From Dokdonella koreensis DS-123 (GTDB taxonomy: Bacteria > Pseudomonadota > Gammaproteobacteria > Xanthomonadales > Rhodanobacteraceae), in the NCBI RefSeq assembly GCF_001632775.1, contig NZ_CP015249.1:662686-726685 (forward strand): a stretch of 64,000 nt of DNA, given 5' to 3'. Below the pieces are notes generated by a model. That model was not told where the DNA came from, ran no database searches, and saw only the letters and a list, made by a program, of their open reading frames with translations. A program made the translations under genes and the position numbers. Below, piece by piece: positions 36,061 to 47,420 of the stretch (positions are counted from its first letter, which is position 1; the number at the start of each line of letters is the position of its first letter).

Positions 36061-38114
36061 CGGCGCTCTCCGCGCTTTGCGGGTGCCGGCGGATCGAGCG
36101 AGGGCGACTGCAGGAAGTCGTGCACGTCCGGCAGCAACGGGCGCCGGTCGCGCGGCGTCAGCGCCTGGCGGTCGCCGCGCAGCTGCAGCTGCTCGGTGCG
36201 CATGTAGTTGTACTTCTCGCTGGACACCGCCGCTTCCGTCGCCGCGTCGCGCAGGATCTGCGGCCGCAGGAACACCATCAGGTCGCGCTTGTCGCTCTTG
36301 TTCGAGCGGTAGCGGAACAGGTTGCCGATCAGCGGGATGTCGCCGAGCGCCGGCACCTTCGACACGCTGTCGGTGACGTTGTTGTCGATCAGGCCGCCGA
36401 GCACCAGCAGCGAACGGTCCTCGATCAGCGCGGTGGTGGTCAGCTCGCGCTTGTTGGTGATGAGGTCCACCGCACCGGTCACCGGCTGCGCCAGCGAGGA
36501 GACTTCCTGGTGGATGTTGAGCCGCACCGAATTGCCTTCGTTGATCTGCGGCGTCACCTTGAGCACGATGCCCACGTCCTTGCGCTCGATCGTCTGGAAC
36601 GGATTGGTTGGCAGGTTCGCGCCGCCGTTGGTCGAGGTGTTGGTGTACTGGCCGGTCAGGAACGGAACCTCCTGCGCGACCTTGATCTCGGCCTCCTCGT
36701 TGTCGAGCGTGAGGATCGACGGCGTGGACAGCACGTTGTTCTTGCCGTCGCCGCGCAGCGCCCGGACCAGGGCGCCGAGATTGAGGACTTCCTCGCCGCC
36801 GAGGCTGATCGTACCGTCGACGTAGCCGAGCGACAGACCGCCGGCGCCGGCCAGGCCGAGCGGATTGGTAGCCAGGCCCAGCAGGCTCGACGTGCCGTTC
36901 GGGCCGCCGAAGTTGGTGCCGCCGATCACGCCCTGGCCGATCGAGCCGTCGTCGCGCTGCGGCGCGGTGAACCATTGCACGCCGATCTCGCTGGCGGTCG
37001 AGTCGGCCACCTCGGCGATGACCGCCTCGATCAGCACCTGGGCGCGCCGCACGTCGAGCTGGCGCACGACCGAGGCGAGCGACCGGAAGATCGCCGGCGG
37101 CGCGCTGATGACCAGCGCATTGGTCTGGTCGTGGGCCTGGATCGTCGCCGGCGGCGCGCTGCCGCCGAGCGCACCGGATTCGCCTTCGCGTGCCTGCGGC
37201 GGCGCGATGCCGCTCAGCGTCGAGGCGACCTTCTCGAGGATCGGCACCAGGTCCTTGGCGGTCGCGTAGCGCAGGTACACCACCTGGGTGTCGCCACCGC
37301 TCTCGATCGGCGTGTCCAGATGCGCGATCAGCGCGCGCATGCGCAGCCGGGTGCTCTTGGCGCCGGCCAGCAGCACGGAGTTGGTACGCGTGTCGGCGAA
37401 GACGCGGGCGGCTTCGCCGTTGGCCTGCGCGCTCTTGTCGTCGGCCAGCAGGGTCAGGGTGCGCGCCATTTCCGCCGCATTGGCGTGGCCGAGCGGGATC
37501 ACCTCCACCTCGGCGTCGGAGACCGTGTCGATGCGCTGGATCAGCCCGACCAGCCGCTGCACGTTGCTGGCGCGATCGGACACGACCAGCGCATTGGACG
37601 AGCCGTGCGCGATGACCTGGGCGCCGGCCGACATCAGCGGCTTGACCACGCCGGCCAGCTCGCCGGCCGAGACGTGCCGCACCGGGACCACCTGGGTGAC
37701 CAGCTCGTCGGCGCTGCCGGTGCGGGTGCTGGCCGGCGCGGCGTCCTGCTGGGCCATCGCCTCGGGCAGGATCTTGACCATGCTGCCCGACGGCACGGCG
37801 GCATAGCCGTGGACGCGCAGGACGGAGAGGAACACGTCGTAGATCTCGGCCGGCCGCATCGGCTGCGCCGAGACCACGTTGACCTTGCCCTGCACGTTGG
37901 GGCCGATGATGAAGTTCTTGCCGGTGATCTCCGACACCGTCGCGATCAGCGCCTGGATGTCGGCATCGCGCAGGTTCAGGGTGTGGCGCCCGTCGGCGGT
38001 CGTGACATGGCCGGGTGCCGGGGCCGCCTCGGGTGACGGCGGTGGCTGCGCGACGGCGGCACCCGCCAGGACGGTACCGAGGAGTAGCGGTCGGAGACGG
38101 AGGCCTCGGGTCAT
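36057..38114 (-). CDS. gspD: GspD, type II secretion secretin
   Basis: Outer membrane channel-forming secretin. It has 685 residues with a signal peptide (cleavage near AGAAVAQ). Domain N0 (LNLRDADIQALIATVSEITG, NFIIGPNVQGKVNVVSAQPM) is followed by N1-N3 repeats (VVPVRHVSAGELAGVVKPLM; VIPLGHANAAEMARTLTLLA; VYLRYATAKDLVPILEKVAS). The secretin core has the signature VPALGDIPLIGNLFRYRSNK. The C-terminal S-domain tail is proline-rich. It is second in the gspC-gspD-gspE operon. The remaining core genes gspF-M are not in the window. Confidence 0.95.
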   Translation of the reverse strand: MTRGLRLRPLLLGTVLAGAAVAQPPPSPEAAPAPGHVTTADGRHTLNLRDADIQALIATVSEITGKNFIIGPNVQGKVNVVSAQPMRPAEIYDVFLSVLRVHGYAAVPSGSMVKILPEAMAQQDAAPASTRTGSADELVTQVVPVRHVSAGELAGVVKPLMSAGAQVIAHGSSNALVVSDRASNVQRLVGLIQRIDTVSDAEVEVIPLGHANAAEMARTLTLLADDKSAQANGEAARVFADTRTNSVLLAGAKSTRLRMRALIAHLDTPIESGGDTQVVYLRYATAKDLVPILEKVASTLSGIAPPQAREGESGALGGSAPPATIQAHDQTNALVISAPPAIFRSLASVVRQLDVRRAQVLIEAVIAEVADSTASEIGVQWFTAPQRDDGSIGQGVIGGTNFGGPNGTSSLLGLATNPLGLAGAGGLSLGYVDGTISLGGEEVLNLGALVRALRGDGKNNVLSTPSILTLDNEEAEIKVAQEVPFLTGQYTNTSTNGGANLPTNPFQTIERKDVGIVLKVTPQINEGNSVRLNIHQEVSSLAQPVTGAVDLITNKRELTTTALIEDRSLLVLGGLIDNNVTDSVSKVPALGDIPLIGNLFRYRSNKSDKRDLMVFLRPQILRDAATEAAVSSEKYNYMRTEQLQLRGDRQALTPRDRRPLLPDVHDFLQSPSLDPPAPAKRGERR

Positions 38115-38136
38115 CGCGTGGTGCTCATGGTCGGCA

Positions 38137-39042
38137 TCATTGGGTGTTCAGGGTGAGTTCGATCGGCTGGCCGTTGCGCAGGATCCGTGCCCGCACCGCG
38201 CCGCCGCCCTGCAGGCTGGCGAGCAACTGCGGGCTCGGCATCGACGAGCCGACCGTCACGCCGTTGACGGCAGTGACCACGTCGCCGGCCTGCAGGCCGT
38301 AGCGTGCGAGCAAGGCCGGGTCGACGCCGGTCAGCTGCATGCCGACGATCTTCCCGTTCTGGCGAACCGGTTGCAGGTGGCGCGCGAGGTCGGCGCCTCC
38401 CTTGAGCTGGTCCATCGCCTGTTGCCAGTCGACGGCGCCGTGCGCCATCTGCGGCGGCGTGAACGCCGCCGCCGGGGCGGCTGCCGCCGGGTCGGCGGGA
38501 AACGCCGGCCGGCTGCCGCCGCTGCGAACGGTGGTGGGCGTGACCGGTACCGGCGCGGCCGGCGCCAGGCGGGTCTCGCGCGGCAGCCGCAGTGTCTCCT
38601 CGGCACCGTCGTGGAGCAGGACGACATGCTCGGGATACACCGCCTTGAGGCGCACGCCGGGCGCGATCTCGCTGCCGGCGCGCCAGGCGCGCTCGCCGCC
38701 TTCGCCGTCGCCGATCACGGCGACGCCCGACTGCGGGTCGGCATCGGCCAGCGTGCCGCGCAATGTCAGGGCCAGGGTCGTCGCCGGCGCCAGGCGGCCG
38801 TCGGGCCGCATCCGGTCCAGGGTGCCGAACAGGTGCCACTTGGCGATCGACGTGGCCGGTGTCGCTGCCGATCCGGCCGGTGTCGCCGACGCGGCGGCGA
38901 TCGGGGGCGGCGCCCCGGCCAGCAGCAGCCAGACCAGGCGCGCCAGCAGCCAGACCGCGACGGCGCCCAGCAGCACGCAGGCCAGTCCGGCGCCGAGGCC
39001 CGAATAGCGCTCGCGATCGACGCTGGACATCCGTCCGACCAT
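38137..39042 (-). CDS. gspC: GspC, type II secretion inner-membrane clamp
   Basis: 301 residues from ATG 39042 (ATG 39030 is an alternative; neither has an ideally spaced ribosome site). One membrane helix (GAGLACVLLGAVAVWLLARL) is followed by the homology region (SIAKWHLFGTLDRMRP to HVVLLHDGAEETLRLPRETR) that contacts secretin N0. After a Pro/Ala linker comes a C-terminal PDZ-like domain (KIVGMQLTGVDPALLARYGL, QAGDVVTAVNGVTVGSSM). Assignment is supported by gspD 22 bases downstream. Confidence 0.88.
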   Translation of the reverse strand: MVGRMSSVDRERYSGLGAGLACVLLGAVAVWLLARLVWLLLAGAPPPIAAASATPAGSAATPATSIAKWHLFGTLDRMRPDGRLAPATTLALTLRGTLADADPQSGVAVIGDGEGGERAWRAGSEIAPGVRLKAVYPEHVVLLHDGAEETLRLPRETRLAPAAPVPVTPTTVRSGGSRPAFPADPAAAAPAAAFTPPQMAHGAVDWQQAMDQLKGGADLARHLQPVRQNGKIVGMQLTGVDPALLARYGLQAGDVVTAVNGVTVGSSMPSPQLLASLQGGGAVRARILRNGQPIELTLNTQ

Positions 39043-39260
39043 CCCCCTTACCCGCCCCGCGCGACAAAGACGGCCAAGCGTAGCAAAGCCGCGGCGTGCC
39101 CGCTGCGAGCGGCGCGGCCATCGGCGCATTCGGCCGGCTTCCGGGGCCATGTCTGACCGCGCCGGCTTTTCGCGTATCCGGAGGCGAAGGGGACCTGCCC
39201 CGTGCGCCTGCCGTTGCCGGGCGCCGGAACGATTGAACTTTGGAAGCAAGGAGATTCGAC

Positions 39261-40847
39261 ATGAACACCGATTCAGCTCAGATCCGTTCCGATGGCCTGC
39301 CGATGCGCCACGCGCTGGCGCGCCTCGGCGCCGGGCTGGTCCTGATGTTCTGCGCCGTGGTGGCGACGGCGCAGCCCAAGCCGATCGGGCCGCTGACCCT
39401 CCCGGCCAGCGAGCCGGAGCTGCCGAACGGCGCCAACGACTACGTCTACGACCGCTTCTTCGCCGTCGGCGGCATCTCCGTGGACCGCTTCGCCGGCACC
39501 TCCAACGCCAGCTACGACGGCCAGAAGCTGGTCCGCCTGCCCGGCGGCGACGTCGTCGTGGCCGGCCTGGTGCCGGCCGGCGCCGGCGCCCAGCAGCTGG
39601 GCCTCGTCCGCTACAGCCCGTCCGGCCGGCGCGTGACCTGGCCGGCCATCAGCGCGCCGTTCGGCCACAACGCCAACCAGTACATCCTGTATCCGAACGG
39701 CGCCGCCAACAGTCCGCGCGTGACCAACGTGGCCGCGATCGCCCAGCGGAGCGGCTACATCTACGTGCTGGTCGACGACATGTACCCGGACGGCCTGGAC
39801 AAGTACCGGCCGGCGGTCGTCGTCTTCGCCGACACCGGCCGCTTCGTCGGCTGGTGGTTCATCCATCCCGACAACGACGTCTACAACAACGCGCGCGACA
39901 TGGCGATTCTCGGCAATTCGCTGACGCTGCTCGGCGGCAATTCGGCCGGCGGCTGGTGGACCAAGTTCTGGAGCGCGCGCTTCAAGATCGGCGCCGACGG
40001 CACGCTGAGCGTGGACACCGGGTTCGGCAACGGCGGCGCGTCGGTGTTCACGCTGTCGAGCAGCGCGGGTGGCTGCGGCAACGCGCAGATCGGCGGCCTC
40101 TGCCCGATCACCGGCATCGCGCTCGACCACGCCAAGGGCCTGACCGTGCCGCTCGCGCCGAAGTTCTACGTCGCCTTCACGAAGAAGTACGACAACAGCG
40201 GCGACCACGATCCGTGCGTGGCGCGGTTCAACGGCAACGGCAGCCTCGATACCGGGTTCAACGGCGGCGTCGCCTGCGTGGCGTTCGACAACGGCGGCAA
40301 CCGCGAAGACCGTGCGGTCGCGCTCCACACCGACTACCACACGGTCATCGGTGGCGGCGGCCTCAGCACCGTCGAGGACATCTACGTCACGGCCAGTGTC
40401 GCGCGCGATTTCAGCGCCGGCGTCGGCGTGCTGCGCATGAACAGCAGCGGCGGCCTCTACAGCGAGTTCGGCACCGGCGGCAAGATCGTCTTCGGCGGCT
40501 GCGGCACCGGTTGCACGGTCAACCTCGGCCCGACGGTGCCGCGCGCGATGGCACGCAACGGCGCCAACCTCGCCGTGGCCGGCTACTGGGACCCGAACCT
40601 GGTGGACGACCCGCAGCTGGCGGTCATCAACGCGACCAACGGCAGCTTCCTGTCGTTCCGGACGATGGGTATCGCCTATGGCGATTCGATCTTCGCCGAT
40701 GTCGTCGCCGGGCCCAATGGCGGCTTCACGATGGCCGGCTGGGCCAAGGACGAAACCGTCGGCACCTGGCAGCGCATGTACTTCACGTCGCAGGCGCTGC
40801 CGGAGGGTTTCTCCAACGACATCATCTTCCGCTACGGGCACGAATAG
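39261..40847 (+). CDS. Secreted protein with delta-60-like repeats
   Basis: 528 residues. The ATG at 39261 has AAGGAG 8 bases upstream and begins a signal peptide with a long n-region (hydrophobic RLGAGLVLMFCAVVATAQ, about residues 17-36). The body contains delta-60/beta-propeller-type repeats, best seen in LSVDTGFGNGGASVFTL, SLDTGFNGGVACVAF and LYSEFGTGGKIVFGG, each with a [DT]-x-F-[GN]-x-G-G core. Such proteins are usually extracellular or surface-bound; function is unknown. The C-terminus ends NDIIFRYGHE, similar to the tails of the protease at 60.6 kb and of the relic at 34.5 kb. It is divergent from the type II secretion operon. Confidence 0.78.
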   Translation: MNTDSAQIRSDGLPMRHALARLGAGLVLMFCAVVATAQPKPIGPLTLPASEPELPNGANDYVYDRFFAVGGISVDRFAGTSNASYDGQKLVRLPGGDVVVAGLVPAGAGAQQLGLVRYSPSGRRVTWPAISAPFGHNANQYILYPNGAANSPRVTNVAAIAQRSGYIYVLVDDMYPDGLDKYRPAVVVFADTGRFVGWWFIHPDNDVYNNARDMAILGNSLTLLGGNSAGGWWTKFWSARFKIGADGTLSVDTGFGNGGASVFTLSSSAGGCGNAQIGGLCPITGIALDHAKGLTVPLAPKFYVAFTKKYDNSGDHDPCVARFNGNGSLDTGFNGGVACVAFDNGGNREDRAVALHTDYHTVIGGGGLSTVEDIYVTASVARDFSAGVGVLRMNSSGGLYSEFGTGGKIVFGGCGTGCTVNLGPTVPRAMARNGANLAVAGYWDPNLVDDPQLAVINATNGSFLSFRTMGIAYGDSIFADVVAGPNGGFTMAGWAKDETVGTWQRMYFTSQALPEGFSNDIIFRYGHE

Positions 40848-40966
40848 GGCCGTGCGAACGGTTCATGCCACGGCGGCGGGCCCTGCGCGGCCCGTCGCCG
40901 GCCCGCCTCCGCCGATCCGTCGCCCATGGCTTGGCAGGACCGGTTCCGAAGGGCTACCTTCGGCGC

Positions 40967-41533
40967 ATGAGCGAGGCGGCAAACGACAGCGTCACCCGTT
41001 GGCTGAACCAGTGGCGCGACGGCGACAAGGTGGCGCTCGACCGGCTGTTGCCGCTGGTCTATGCCGACCTGCGCCGGATCGCCGCCAGCCAGCTGCGGGG
41101 GCAGAGCGGGCATACCACGCTGCAGACCACGGCCCTGGTCCACGACGTGCTGCTGCGCCTGCTCGATCGGCCGGCGGCCGACTTCCAGAACACGGCGCAT
41201 CTGCTCAACGCGGCGGCGCGCATGATGCGCCAGACCCTGGTCGATCGGGCGCGGGCGGCACGAACCGACAAGCACGGCGGCGGCTGGCTGCGCGACGACT
41301 TCGCCGCGGCGCTGGAACTGCCGATCCCCGATGGGACCGACCTGGCCGGCCTCGATCAGGCGCTGACGGAGCTGGAAGCCTTCGACGAGCGCATGGCCAA
41401 GGTCGTGGAGCTGCGCTACTTCATCGGCCTGGGCGTCACCGAGGTGGCCGCCACGCTCGGCATCGCCGAGCGCACGGCGCAGCGCGACTGGATCGCGGCA
41501 CGCGCCTGGCTCAAGGAGCGGCTCGACGCATGA
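40967..41533 (+). CDS. ECF-type RNA polymerase sigma factor
   Basis: 188 residues. Region 2 shows VTRWLNQWRDGDKVALDRLL, LVYADLRRIAASQLRGQSGH and LVHDVLLRLLDRPAADFQNT. Region 4 shows DERMAKVVELRYFIGLGVTE and VAATLGIAERTAQRDWIAAR. The pattern fits the ECF subfamily found next to Ser/Thr kinase genes (Sig-70_X6-like). No anti-sigma factor follows; instead a membrane kinase gene comes after 73 bases, suggesting control by phosphorylation rather than by a classic anti-sigma. The ATG at 40967 is chosen for the correct N-terminal length. Confidence 0.88.
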   Translation: MSEAANDSVTRWLNQWRDGDKVALDRLLPLVYADLRRIAASQLRGQSGHTTLQTTALVHDVLLRLLDRPAADFQNTAHLLNAAARMMRQTLVDRARAARTDKHGGGWLRDDFAAALELPIPDGTDLAGLDQALTELEAFDERMAKVVELRYFIGLGVTEVAATLGIAERTAQRDWIAARAWLKERLDA

Positions 41534-41606
41534 ACGGCCGGCCGGTGCATCCACGCGCCGGCGGCTGTCGCCCCGGGCGGTCGCGCCGTTGCCGGACCGC
41601 CCGGCC

Positions 41607-44507
41607 GTGAACGAGCGCGATCGCCTGGTCGTGCGGATTCTTCGCGATGCGCTCGATACCGATCCGGGCGAACGCGAGGCCTACGTGGCCGCCCGTTGCG
41701 GCATCGACGAGGCCTTGCGCAGCCGCGTGGACGCGCTGCTGCGCGAAGCCGGCCGGCTCGACGCGGCCACGCCCGACCCGTCCGCGCCGCCGGACGGCAC
41801 CGACGCCGATGCGTTGATCGGCACGCGGCTCGGGCCGTTCCGCGTGGTCGAGCGGCTCGGTCGCGGCGGCATGGGCGTGGTCTATCGCGGCGAGCGCGAG
41901 AACAGCGACTTCACCCAGACCGTTGCGATCAAGCTGATCCGGCGCGGGTTCGACTTCGACGACGTCAATGCGCGTTTCCTGCGCGAGCGGCGCATCCTGG
42001 CGCGCCTGTCGCACCCGAATCTGGCACGGCTCATCGACGGCGGCGTGGCGCCCGACGGCCGGCCCTGGTTCGCGCTGGACTTCGTGCAGGGCCAGACGAT
42101 CACGCGGTGGTGCGATACGCAGCGGCTCGGCGTGCGCGCACGCGTGCGCCTGTTCCTCGACGTCTGCGCCGCGGTCCGGCATGCCCATGCGCAACTGGTC
42201 GTGCATCGCGACCTCAAGCCGCCGAACGTGCTGGTCGACGAGCGCGGCGACGTGCGCCTGCTCGATTTCGGCATCGCCAGCCTGCTCGAAGGCCACGAAG
42301 AAGACCGTTCGGCACGGACCACGCTCGGGAGCCGCTACGCCTTGACGCCCGAGTACGCCGCGCCGGAGCAGTTCGGCGGCGGCGCGGTCGGCGTCGCCAC
42401 CGACATCTACGCGCTCGGCGTCCTGCTCTACGACCTGGTCGCCGGCGTGCTGCCCTACGTGCTCGACCGTGGCGACCTGGACGCCGCCGAACGCACCGTG
42501 CGCGAGGTGCCGCCGCAGCCGCTGGCGGCGGCGATCCTGCGTCCTGCCGGCGCGGACGCGGGCGACGACACCGCGGCGGCGCGGCTGGCCGCGCGCAGTA
42601 CCACGTTGCGCGGCTACCGCGCCGACGTGCGCGGCGATCTCACGCGGATCGTCCAGACCGCGCTCGCCAAGGAGCCCGACCGCCGCTACGCGACCGTGGA
42701 AGCCTTTGCCGAGGACCTGGCGCGCTGGCTGCGCGGCGTGCCGGTGCGCGTCTCCGGCAACGGCCTGGGCTACCGCTTCGGCAAGTTCGTCCGGCGCAAT
42801 CGCGTGGCAGTGACGTTCGCCGGGGTCGCCGTGGCCTCGCTGCTGGCCGGCGTGGCCGGCATGGCCTGGAAGGCGCGTGCGGCGACGCTGGCCGCCGGCC
42901 GGGCCGAGGCGATGCAGGCGTTCGTCTCGGGCCTCTTCCGCAGTGCGTCCCCGCTGGCGACGGCCGATCGCATGCCGTCGGTGGAGGATCTGCTCGCCGA
43001 CGGCGCCCGGCGGGCGCAGGACGAGACCTCGGCCGACGCGTCCACCCGGTTCGACATGCTGATGACGATCGGAAGGATCTACCTGGACCTGCGCCGCTAC
43101 AGCGAGGCGATACCGCTGCTGAAGCAGACGCTCGCGCTCGGCGAAACGTTGTACGGACCGAACGACGCGCGGTTGCTGCCGCCGCTGCTCGCGCTGCTGC
43201 AGGCCGAGACCTACCAGCTGGAGATCAACAACGGGGCGCCGCAGGACGCCGTGTCGAACCTGGCCAGGGCGCAGGCGCTGGCGGCGGCATCGGGCGTGGA
43301 CGCCGCCACCCGTGCCGATGTCGTGCTGGCCGACTGCGCGCTGCGCCAGGCGAACGCGCGCGCGATGGACGGCGGTGTCGATGTCTGCGCCGCGGCCGTG
43401 CAGGCCCTGGAAGGCCTGCCGCATCCCGATCCGGCCAAGCTGGCCAAGGCCTACTACCTGTCGGCCCGGGTGCTCGACTTGGCCGCGGAGCGTGGCGAGG
43501 ATGCCATCGACGTCGCGCAGCGCGGCCTGGACCGCATCCGCGCGCTGCACGGCGAGACGGCGCGCTACGACGAGCTGGTGCTGTCCGCGCAGCTGTCCGA
43601 GACCCTGGTCGGGCTCAACCGCCCGGAAGAGGCGCTGGTCCGGATCCGGCAGGCCAACGCGCTGGCCTCGCAGATCTTCGTCCAGCCGCATCCGGATCGG
43701 GCCAAGCTGTTGTTCGACGAAGCCTCGCTGATGCGGCGCCTGGGCCGGGAGCCCGAGGCGGAAGCGCTGCTGCGGCAGGCCCTGGACATCTATACGGCGG
43801 TCTACGGCGAGCGCCTGACGCTCAAGAGCGCCGACATGTTCTGGACGCGCCTCAATCTGGCGACATCGCTGACCGGGCAGCGCCGCCTGGACGAGGCCGA
43901 TGCGCTGGTCCGCGGGATGATCGCCGACGTCGAAAGCGATCCGGCGTTCCGCAAGCAGCGCAGGACGGTCGCGCAGCTCAATGCCAATCTCGCCGCCAAT
44001 CTCGTCGCGCAGCGCCGGTTCGACGAGGCCGAGTCGCTCGTCGCCCCGATCCTCGAGCCGTTCAAGACCGACGCGCAGGGCGTGCATCTGGGGGCGGTCC
44101 CGTCCCGCGCGTACCTGGTCCAGGCGCGCGTGCTGAGCGGGCGTGGCCGGCCGGGAGACGCGATCGCCTGGTTCGAGAAGGCGATCACCGCCCTGGGGGA
44201 TTCGCCGTCGCAGAAGACCGCGATCGCCCAGGCCCGCGTCGAGCTCGGCCAGACCCTGCGCGAGGCCGGGCGGGTCGAGGAGGCGATCCAGGTCGGCAGC
44301 AGCGCACGCGACACGCAGCGTGACGTGTTCGGCGAGGCGCACAAGGGGACGATGCAGGCACGTTACGAACTCGCACTCTCGCTGCGCCGGGCCGGCCAGC
44401 CGGCGCCGGCGGCCGACGAGTTGCACGCGGCCGCGGCCGCCGCGCGCGAGATCCTGACTGCCGACGATCCCTTGCGGCTCAAGATCGAGGACGCCTTGCG
44501 CGAGTGA
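41607..44507 (+). CDS. Transmembrane Ser/Thr protein kinase with TPR-rich sensor region
   Basis: 966 residues from GTG 41607 (TTG 41589 possible). Short N-terminal helix bundle, then a Hanks-type kinase domain at about residues 75-375: glycine loop RLGRGGMGVVYRG, invariant Lys in TVAIKLIRRG, catalytic VVHRDLKPPNVLV, DFG in LLDFGIASLL, APE in EYAAPEQFG. All catalytic residues are intact. One membrane helix at about 400-420 (VAVTFAGVAVASLLAGVAGM) separates it from a long C-terminal region of TPR-like helical pairs, for example RRYSEAIPLLKQTLALGETL and RLDEADALVRGMIADVES. With the ECF gene upstream it forms a probable sigma-kinase signalling pair. Confidence 0.9.
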   Translation: MNERDRLVVRILRDALDTDPGEREAYVAARCGIDEALRSRVDALLREAGRLDAATPDPSAPPDGTDADALIGTRLGPFRVVERLGRGGMGVVYRGERENSDFTQTVAIKLIRRGFDFDDVNARFLRERRILARLSHPNLARLIDGGVAPDGRPWFALDFVQGQTITRWCDTQRLGVRARVRLFLDVCAAVRHAHAQLVVHRDLKPPNVLVDERGDVRLLDFGIASLLEGHEEDRSARTTLGSRYALTPEYAAPEQFGGGAVGVATDIYALGVLLYDLVAGVLPYVLDRGDLDAAERTVREVPPQPLAAAILRPAGADAGDDTAAARLAARSTTLRGYRADVRGDLTRIVQTALAKEPDRRYATVEAFAEDLARWLRGVPVRVSGNGLGYRFGKFVRRNRVAVTFAGVAVASLLAGVAGMAWKARAATLAAGRAEAMQAFVSGLFRSASPLATADRMPSVEDLLADGARRAQDETSADASTRFDMLMTIGRIYLDLRRYSEAIPLLKQTLALGETLYGPNDARLLPPLLALLQAETYQLEINNGAPQDAVSNLARAQALAAASGVDAATRADVVLADCALRQANARAMDGGVDVCAAAVQALEGLPHPDPAKLAKAYYLSARVLDLAAERGEDAIDVAQRGLDRIRALHGETARYDELVLSAQLSETLVGLNRPEEALVRIRQANALASQIFVQPHPDRAKLLFDEASLMRRLGREPEAEALLRQALDIYTAVYGERLTLKSADMFWTRLNLATSLTGQRRLDEADALVRGMIADVESDPAFRKQRRTVAQLNANLAANLVAQRRFDEAESLVAPILEPFKTDAQGVHLGAVPSRAYLVQARVLSGRGRPGDAIAWFEKAITALGDSPSQKTAIAQARVELGQTLREAGRVEEAIQVGSSARDTQRDVFGEAHKGTMQARYELALSLRRAGQPAPAADELHAAAAAAREILTADDPLRLKIEDALRE

Positions 44508-44647
44508 TCGCGCCCGGCCCGCGGCAGGCGTCGCCGCGCGGCCGGTCCGGTCCGCCCGTTCGCCTGCCGTGCCGCGTGCCCTGCGGATGTCCGTTGTCGC
44601 CGCGATAGCCCGTATCCCTCCCGGTAGACAGCCGACGAGGAGCGAAC

Positions 44648-45646
44648 ATGCCTATCCGTCTCGACCACGCCCGCCGGGCGGTGGTGCTATTGACCGGTCT
44701 GCTGGGCGCGGCGGTCGCTGCCGCCAGCGGCGGCGACCATCCACTGATCGGCCGCTACGAAGGCGCCGACCAGGTGGGCCGCTACGACACCGCGTTCGAC
44801 GAGGTCGAGGTCATGAACGGCCCGATCTCGGGCGCGCGCGGCGCCGGCGCACCGGGCTGGCTGCGGCTGGAGGGCGCGGTCACGCTGCTGTACTACCGGC
44901 TGCCGGCCGGGCGGTCCTCGCTGGAAGTGTTGCGCAACTACCAGGCCAGCCTCGAAGGCAAGGGCTTCCGCACGCTGTTCACCTGCGCGACCGGCAACGG
45001 CTCGTGCTACCTGACGCGGCCGGGCCGCTCGCCGAACACCGCCCCGTACGACTTCGCGCTGGCGCTCGACGCCAATCCCGAACTGCCGCGCCTGGACGGC
45101 GACTTCATCCGCAACTACTTCGGCACCCAGGCCCGGTACCTGCTGGCGCGCCGCGACGGACCGGACGGCACGGTCTACGCCAGTCTCTCGATCGCCGAGC
45201 ACGATCGCGGCAACCACGCCTTCATCCGCGTGGTCCAGACCCAGGCCATGGACGCGGACAAGATCGGCTTCGTCGACGCCGACGCGATGAGCCGCGGCAT
45301 CGCCGACAGCGGACGCATCAGCCTCTACGGGATTCACTTCGACTTCGACAAGGACACGCTCCGCGACGATTCGGAACCCACGCTGGCCGAGATCCTGCGG
45401 CTGCTGCGCACGCAGCCCGACCTGCGCCTGACCGTGGTCGGGCATACCGATGCCCAGGGTGGGGCGGCCTACAACCTGGACCTGTCGCGCCGGCGCGCGG
45501 CCACGGTCGTCGCCTGGCTGGAACGGCAGGGCATCGACGCGGCCCGGCTGGCGTCACGTGGCGCCGGGGCCGGCGAGCCGGTGGCTGCCAACGACAACGA
45601 GGAGGGACGCGCCAGGAACCGCCGGGTCGAACTGGTCCGGCGCTGA
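44648..45646 (+). CDS. Periplasmic/outer membrane protein with DUF4892-like and OmpA domains
   Basis: 332 residues with a signal peptide (VVLLTGLLGAAVAAASG). The middle (HPLIGRYEGADQVGRYDTAF to about residue 200) resembles DUF4892. The C-terminal OmpA-like peptidoglycan-binding domain (about 215-332) shows LYGIHFDFDKDTLRDDSEPT, VVGHTDAQGGAAYNLDLSRR and NDNEEGRARNRRVELVRR, with the conserved Asp and Arg contacting diaminopimelate. GAGGAG lies upstream of the ATG. It follows the kinase gene by 140 bases on the same strand; co-regulation is possible but unproven. Confidence 0.85.
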   Translation: MPIRLDHARRAVVLLTGLLGAAVAAASGGDHPLIGRYEGADQVGRYDTAFDEVEVMNGPISGARGAGAPGWLRLEGAVTLLYYRLPAGRSSLEVLRNYQASLEGKGFRTLFTCATGNGSCYLTRPGRSPNTAPYDFALALDANPELPRLDGDFIRNYFGTQARYLLARRDGPDGTVYASLSIAEHDRGNHAFIRVVQTQAMDADKIGFVDADAMSRGIADSGRISLYGIHFDFDKDTLRDDSEPTLAEILRLLRTQPDLRLTVVGHTDAQGGAAYNLDLSRRRAATVVAWLERQGIDAARLASRGAGAGEPVAANDNEEGRARNRRVELVRR

Positions 45647-45652
45647 AGATCC

Positions 45653-45681
45653 GCCGCGGCGCGCAATACGCGCACCGCGGC
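45653..45681. terminator. Possible bidirectional hairpin between convergent OmpA-like and rhlB genes
   Basis: GCCGCGG (45653-45659) pairs with CCGCGGC (45675-45681) and the inner CGCG (45660-45663) with CGCG (45669-45672), with a two-base bulge and a 5-base loop. No T tract is present on either side, so terminator function is uncertain. Confidence 0.35.
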
Positions 45682-45692
45682 ACGCGGGCCGT

Positions 45693-47420
<1,728 letters not shown>

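Noticed and set aside
41511-44426. 971-codon minus-strand frame opposite the Ser/Thr kinase
   Set aside because: Same explanation; kinase motifs are on the plus strand and the antisense frame has no recognisable domain.
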